Assembly: GCA_964655775.1 (NCBI GenBank)
Contig: CAZZNQ010000001.1
Location: forward strand, 1 to 64,000
Length of the DNA: 64,000 nt
DNA from: CAZZNQ01 sp964655775
GTDB taxonomy: Bacteria > Planctomycetota > Brocadiia > SM23-32
Reading direction: 5' to 3'
Positions 60,901-64,000 of the stretch are shown here, one piece after another. Below the pieces are notes generated by a model that saw only the letters and a list, made by a program, of their open reading frames with translations, made no database searches and was not told the DNA's origin. The position numbers were made by a program, and so were the translations under genes. Numbering within the stretch: position 1 is the first letter of the stretch; every line of letters starts with the position of its first letter.

Positions 60901-60951
60901 GGCCTCGCTAAGTTCTTGATAAACAAGGGCTTAGCGGGGCCATTTCCTTTT
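60901..60951 (+). terminator. Hairpin terminator after tRNA-Leu
   Basis: GGCCTCGCTAAG (60901-60912) and CTTAGCGGGGCC (60930-60941) pair with one mismatch around a 17-base loop, followed by ATTTCCTTTTC. It may double as an integrase arm site, since it lies just inside the element. Confidence 0.55.
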
Positions 60952-61030
60952 CTGCCTTGCCCATCTTGCCGGATTCCTGGTAACCTACGGCTCGGTTATG
61001 TTGCCATTTTGTTGCCACGGGAGGTTCGGT

Positions 61031-62074
61031 TTGGCAAGTTTGAGGAAGCGCAAGACGGATTCCGGAGTGTACTGGATAGTCGATTACCGGTTCAAAGACG
61101 GCGGGAAATCGCGCCGCCGTCAGAAGCATTTTCAGGACCGCTCAGAGGCAGAGCTCTACCTCGCTGAGATCGAGCGGCAACTAACGCGGGCCAGGCACGG
61201 TCGGCTTGACGTGCCGCTTGCGCCGCCCAATGCGAGCGTGGTCGAGTGGCTGGACCGGTTCTTGGCTGCGGTCCAGCCGAACTGCTCGGAGACCTACCAT
61301 CGGATCATGCGGTATACGGTCCAGTCCTTCGCTGAGTTCCTCGCAGACAGAGGCGTCACCATGACGCGGGAGCTTCAGCGTGAGCACCTCTCCGCTTACG
61401 TCAAGAATGAGCGCAGTCGAGGTCTCAAGCCGAAGTCGATTGCGAACAACCTACAGATCGTGAAACGTGCGACGAAATGGGGTGCAGACGAGGGGCTGCT
61501 CTCCGAGCGTCTGCTGAAGTCATTCCCGCGCGTGAAGGTGCCGCGTCGGAAGCGACGTGTGCTGAGCGACGCGGAAGTCGAGGCGGTGCTTGACCTATTC
61601 GACGGTGACCCGCTCTACCCTGTTGTGCTGACCGCGCTCTATACGGGAGCGCGCCGGGGTGAGCTTGTGCAACTCCGATGCTCTGACGTGGACGTGCCCG
61701 GCCGGGTGCTGACGTTGCCAGCGGAGATAACGAAGTCCGGTGTCGAGCGGAGCGTGCAGATTCATGACCGGCTCTTGCCGGTACTTGAGGCGCTGGTAAG
61801 GGGCCGCGAGGGCGCGCTGTTCACACGCAAGGGAAAACCGCTCCGGGCAGACTACGTGACGCGCCGTTTCTCGGAGGTATTGGACGCCGCAAAGCGGGAC
61901 TTTCGAAACGTTTCTTTCCACAATCTTCGCCATACTTGCGCAACTCGCCTAGCGGCTGCAGGTATGAATCCGTTCGACGTTCAGCGGGTGATGGGCCACG
62001 CAAGCATTACGACAACAATGATTTACGTCAACCTGGCCCGTCAGCGCGTGCCGGACATGAACATCATGGAGTAA
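61031..62074 (+). CDS. Tyrosine recombinase (phage integrase)
   Basis: 347-residue site-specific recombinase. Order: N-terminal AP2-like arm-binding domain (VYWIVDYRFKDGGKSRRRQKHF), SAM-like core-binding domain (~65-150), and catalytic domain with R208 (TGARRGEL), H297-x2-R300 (HNLRH), H323 (GHAS) and Y332 (MIYVN). All five visible catalytic residues are intact. TTG at 61031 has GGGAGG six bases upstream and is preferred over the ATG at 60998. The gene sits 145 bases after tRNA-Leu, facing away from it, the usual place for an element that inserts into the tRNA 3' end. Confidence 0.93.
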   Translation: MASLRKRKTDSGVYWIVDYRFKDGGKSRRRQKHFQDRSEAELYLAEIERQLTRARHGRLDVPLAPPNASVVEWLDRFLAAVQPNCSETYHRIMRYTVQSFAEFLADRGVTMTRELQREHLSAYVKNERSRGLKPKSIANNLQIVKRATKWGADEGLLSERLLKSFPRVKVPRRKRRVLSDAEVEAVLDLFDGDPLYPVVLTALYTGARRGELVQLRCSDVDVPGRVLTLPAEITKSGVERSVQIHDRLLPVLEALVRGREGALFTRKGKPLRADYVTRRFSEVLDAAKRDFRNVSFHNLRHTCATRLAAAGMNPFDVQRVMGHASITTTMIYVNLARQRVPDMNIME

Positions 62075-62117
62075 CGCGGATACGCGGGGACTCGGAGGGA
62101 AAAATCGCGTGCCCGCC

Positions 62118-62146
62118 TTGACTTGAGTTCTCTTATCCTATATACT
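62118..62146 (+). promoter_or_regulatory. Strong promoter of the excisionase/replication operon
   Basis: TTGACT (62118-62123) and TATACT (62141-62146) with a 17-base spacer, close to consensus. The RNA would begin near 62153 and carry a 160-base leader with two structures before the GTG at 62315. Confidence 0.7.
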
Positions 62147-62169
62147 CATTGTGCATTTGATAAAAGAGT

Positions 62170-62201
62170 GGCCCGCGTAGCGTTGCAGCGCTACGCGGGC
62201 C
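62170..62201 (+). promoter_or_regulatory. Perfect 13-bp leader hairpin
   Basis: GGCCCGCGTAGCG pairs with CGCTACGCGGGCC around a 6-base loop (62183-62188), about 17 bases into the predicted RNA. There is no U-tract after it, so it may be a leader structure or protein-binding site rather than a terminator. Confidence 0.6.
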
Positions 62202-62253
62202 GGGAGTCAAGCCATTTGGCTGTTGCCCACCAATGTGGCCCATTCGCTCCCAA

Positions 62254-62285
62254 TGACATTATCCACACGCAAGGTGGTAATGTCA
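62254..62285. promoter_or_regulatory. Imperfect palindrome, probable operator
   Basis: TGACATTA-T-CCAC on the left pairs with GTGG-TAATGTCA on the right, leaving one extra T and a short central loop. It lies 30 bases before the HTH gene start, where an autoregulator would bind. Confidence 0.5.
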
Positions 62286-62314
62286 AGGGGGTGACGGGCT
62301 GGAAAGGATGTTGC

Positions 62315-62575
62315 GTGAGTCCTGAAGGTCTGTTGGACGTTACCGCAGTTGCCGACCTGCTTGGGGTCAGGCGTGACCACGTCTATGAACTTTGCCGTCG
62401 CGATGGCATGCCGCATAAGCGGCTCGGACGCGGTCGCCGCGCGCCCTACCGCTTCTCTAAGGCCGAGGTGCTCGCGTGGCTTGATGAGTGCGCCGACCGG
62501 CAGAAGGGCGTGAGGCGTCGCGAGCCGCGCAAGCCTGCTATCTACGAACCCAAGTTCCTGAAGGGGGTCGGATGA
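62315..62575 (+). CDS. Excisionase-type helix-turn-helix DNA-binding protein
   Basis: 86 residues. LLDVTAVADLLGVRRDHVYELCRRDGMPHKRLGRGRRAPYRFSKAEVLAWLDE is a MerR-like HTH_17 domain, as in excisionases and plasmid regulators: HTH, wing with basic residues, and a C-terminal helix. The start is GTG at 62315 after AAAGGA; a longer frame back to 62123 would cover the hairpin and palindrome and is rejected. Its stop overlaps the ATG of the replication gene (ATGA at 62572). It probably controls excision or replication of the element. Confidence 0.8.
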   Translation: MSPEGLLDVTAVADLLGVRRDHVYELCRRDGMPHKRLGRGRRAPYRFSKAEVLAWLDECADRQKGVRRREPRKPAIYEPKFLKGVG

Positions 62576-64000
62576 TGGCAGGGAATGATCTACTGAAAGC
62601 GGCGCTCGCGTACGCAAAGCGGGGCTGGCCTGTTTTGCCGCTCCACACACTTGCGGCAAATGGGCTTTGCACCTGTGGGAACGGGAACTGCGGCTCAGTT
62701 GGCAAGCATCCGCGCACTGGGCGCGGCTGCAAAGACGCGACGACTGACGAGGCGCAGATTCGCGCATGGTGGCAAGGGTGGCCGAATGCGAATGTGGGTA
62801 TCCGGACAGGAGCCGTCAGCGGACTGGTAGTGCTTGACCTTGACCGGCATCGGGAAGTTGACGGGGTCATGCGCGTTGAGTTGGACTACGGTTGGGAGCC
62901 CGAAGGGCCGACTCAGGATACTGGCGGCGGGGGCAAGCAGGCTTTCTACGCCCATCCGGGCGGCGAGGTCAGCAACAAGGCGGGGCTCTTGCCGGGCGTC
63001 GATATCCGAGGTGACGGCGGCTACGTGGTAGCGCCGCCGTCGCTCCATGCCAGCGGCAAGCGTTACCGATGGTGTGAAGATCCCAACCTGGAGTTGCCGG
63101 AACTGCCCGACTGGCTGAGCAAGAAGCTGACGCAACCAGCGCCAGACCTGCCGGCAGATCAAGTAGCGGCGTCGGATGATCTGGATATCGCGTTTGAGCA
63201 AGGCGTCAAAGAAGGCCAACGCAACGAGACGGCGACACGGCTCGCCGGGCGTTACTTCGGCAAGGGCCGCGACAAGACCGACGTGCTGACGCTCCTCGAG
63301 GGCTGGAATCAGCGCAACGAGCCGCCGTTGCCATCGGGCGAACTGCGCCGCGTGGTGGCCTCCGTTGAGAAGATGGAGCGCCGAAATCATCCGGAGCGAT
63401 TCGTAAAGCGTGAAGCTATGGCGCAAGGGTTCGACTTGCGCGATTACAACACTACCGATGCCGGGAACGCTGAGCTATTCGCGGCCGTCAACGCAGAGCG
63501 CCTCCGCTACGACCACGGCCAGGGGCGTTGGCTTGTCTGGCGCGGCGACTGGTGGTCTGAGGACGTGGACGAAGCGCCGAAACGCATAGCCAAGGAAGTA
63601 GTGCGCTTGCGCTACGCTCTTGCAGCAGATGTTGAAGACGACAGCGCGCGTGAACGGCACGGCAAGTGGGCAATCAAGAGCGAGAGCCGCCGTCGGCTCA
63701 GCGCCATGACTGAGCTCGCCAAAGCCGAAAAACCGCTCGCAGATGACGGCAAGGGCTGGAACACGGACCGTTACTTGCTCGGAGTTGCTAACGGGGTGAT
63801 TGACCTCCGGGACGGCTCGCTCCGAGAGGGCCGCAGAGAGGATGGCATCACCCTCCACACGGACGTCGCATTCGATCCGGACGCGCCCTGCCCGTTGTGG
63901 GAAAGCACGTTGCTGGAAGTGTGCAGCGGCGACGCAGACTTAGCGGCGTTCCTGCAACGTGCGCTCGGAATGAGCCTAACGGGTGACACGAGCGAGCGTG
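62572..64000 (+). CDS. PrimPol/PriCT/D5-N replication protein (partial, runs off the end)
   Basis: At least 476 residues, no stop before the window ends. Residues ~1-185: bifunctional primase-polymerase domain, with LLKAALAYAKRGWPVLPLH, GKHPRTGRGCKDATTD, VVLDLDRH (the metal-binding DxD), GVDIRGDGGYVVAPPSLHASGKRY (the catalytic His). Residues ~200-275: PriCT-1-like helical domain (GQRNETATRLAGRYFGKG). From ~290: D5-N domain (LLGVANGVIDLRDGSLREG ... TLHTDVAFDPDAPCPLWE). A helicase domain should follow outside the window. Such proteins start replication of phages, plasmids and mobile islands. ATG 62572 overlaps the previous stop; ATG 62575 is an equal choice. Confidence 0.88.
   Translation, partial: MMAGNDLLKAALAYAKRGWPVLPLHTLAANGLCTCGNGNCGSVGKHPRTGRGCKDATTDEAQIRAWWQGWPNANVGIRTGAVSGLVVLDLDRHREVDGVMRVELDYGWEPEGPTQDTGGGGKQAFYAHPGGEVSNKAGLLPGVDIRGDGGYVVAPPSLHASGKRYRWCEDPNLELPELPDWLSKKLTQPAPDLPADQVAASDDLDIAFEQGVKEGQRNETATRLAGRYFGKGRDKTDVLTLLEGWNQRNEPPLPSGELRRVVASVEKMERRNHPERFVKREAMAQGFDLRDYNTTDAGNAELFAAVNAERLRYDHGQGRWLVWRGDWWSEDVDEAPKRIAKEVVRLRYALAADVEDDSARERHGKWAIKSESRRRLSAMTELAKAEKPLADDGKGWNTDRYLLGVANGVIDLRDGSLREGRREDGITLHTDVAFDPDAPCPLWESTLLEVCSGDADLAAFLQRALGMSLTGDTSER

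Overview
The window is GC-rich bacterial chromosome. Shine-Dalgarno sites are purine-rich (GGAGG or GAGG type), GTG and TTG starts are common, and many genes are preceded by sigma-70-like promoters of the form TTGNNN-N16/17-TANNAT. The gene mix has lipoproteins with long globular bodies, a HEAT-repeat deacetylase-like protein, UroD-family and xylose-isomerase-like proteins, glycoside hydrolases, a SEC-C-tagged anaerobic sulfatase maturase relative and Tes-like radical SAM enzymes. This suits an uncultivated heterotroph of the Planctomycetota/PVC or Hydrogenedentota type. That placement is inference; there is no marker gene such as rRNA in the window.

Layout. 60-3573: aldo/keto reductase, a small unknown protein and a histidine-kinase-like protein without its phospho-acceptor histidine. 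3586-6531: DUF401 permease and a diaminopentanoate-dehydrogenase-like enzyme, divergent from a small anchored protein that seems to start at AUC. 6579-14048: HEAT/deacetylase lipoprotein, ceramidase-like protein, YddG-like exporter, glycoside-hydrolase-like protein, family-4 uracil-DNA glycosylase and an enlarged RNase HII-like protein. 14254-18627: DUF1844 protein, UVR-motif protein and a very polytopic 1010-residue membrane protein. 18730-25313: radical SAM/SEC-C protein, STAS protein, sugar epimerase, a mannose-6-phosphate isomerase with rearranged zinc-site order, thiE-trpC, and an apparently leaderless mutY. 25468-31036: SDR, FAD oxidoreductase, Old-Yellow-Enzyme homologue and site-2 protease, apparently one operon.

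31178-36437 is the most intriguing chromosomal cluster: a lipoprotein, then two paralogous Tes-like radical SAM proteins on either side of a cysteine-desulfurase-like PLP enzyme, spaced 2 and 21 bases apart. 36355-45590 holds a membrane-anchored protein, a second lipoprotein, an M20 peptidase/dehydrogenase/aminotransferase/DUF1284 run and a GH39-like secreted enzyme.

45703-50731 is a 4.6-kb island between direct repeats (158 and 258 bp) that contain one and three copies of a 52-bp double-hairpin unit. It carries an Eco57I-like N6-adenine methyltransferase, an unknown partner and a class I methyltransferase, and looks like an undescribed modification or defence cassette. It is followed by about 1.3 kb of hairpin-rich DNA with no gene I can support. 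51789-60564 returns to ordinary metabolism: DHODH-like enzyme, GT39 transferase, UroD-family protein, monooxygenase, PHP, HAD, epimerase, a nuclease-like protein with a C-terminal winged helix, SGNH hydrolase and DUF6504.

A tRNA-Leu(GAG) gene at 60796-60885 marks the left end of an integrated element: tyrosine recombinase, a strong promoter with a structured leader, an excisionase-type HTH protein, and a PrimPol/D5-type replication protein that runs off the end of the window.
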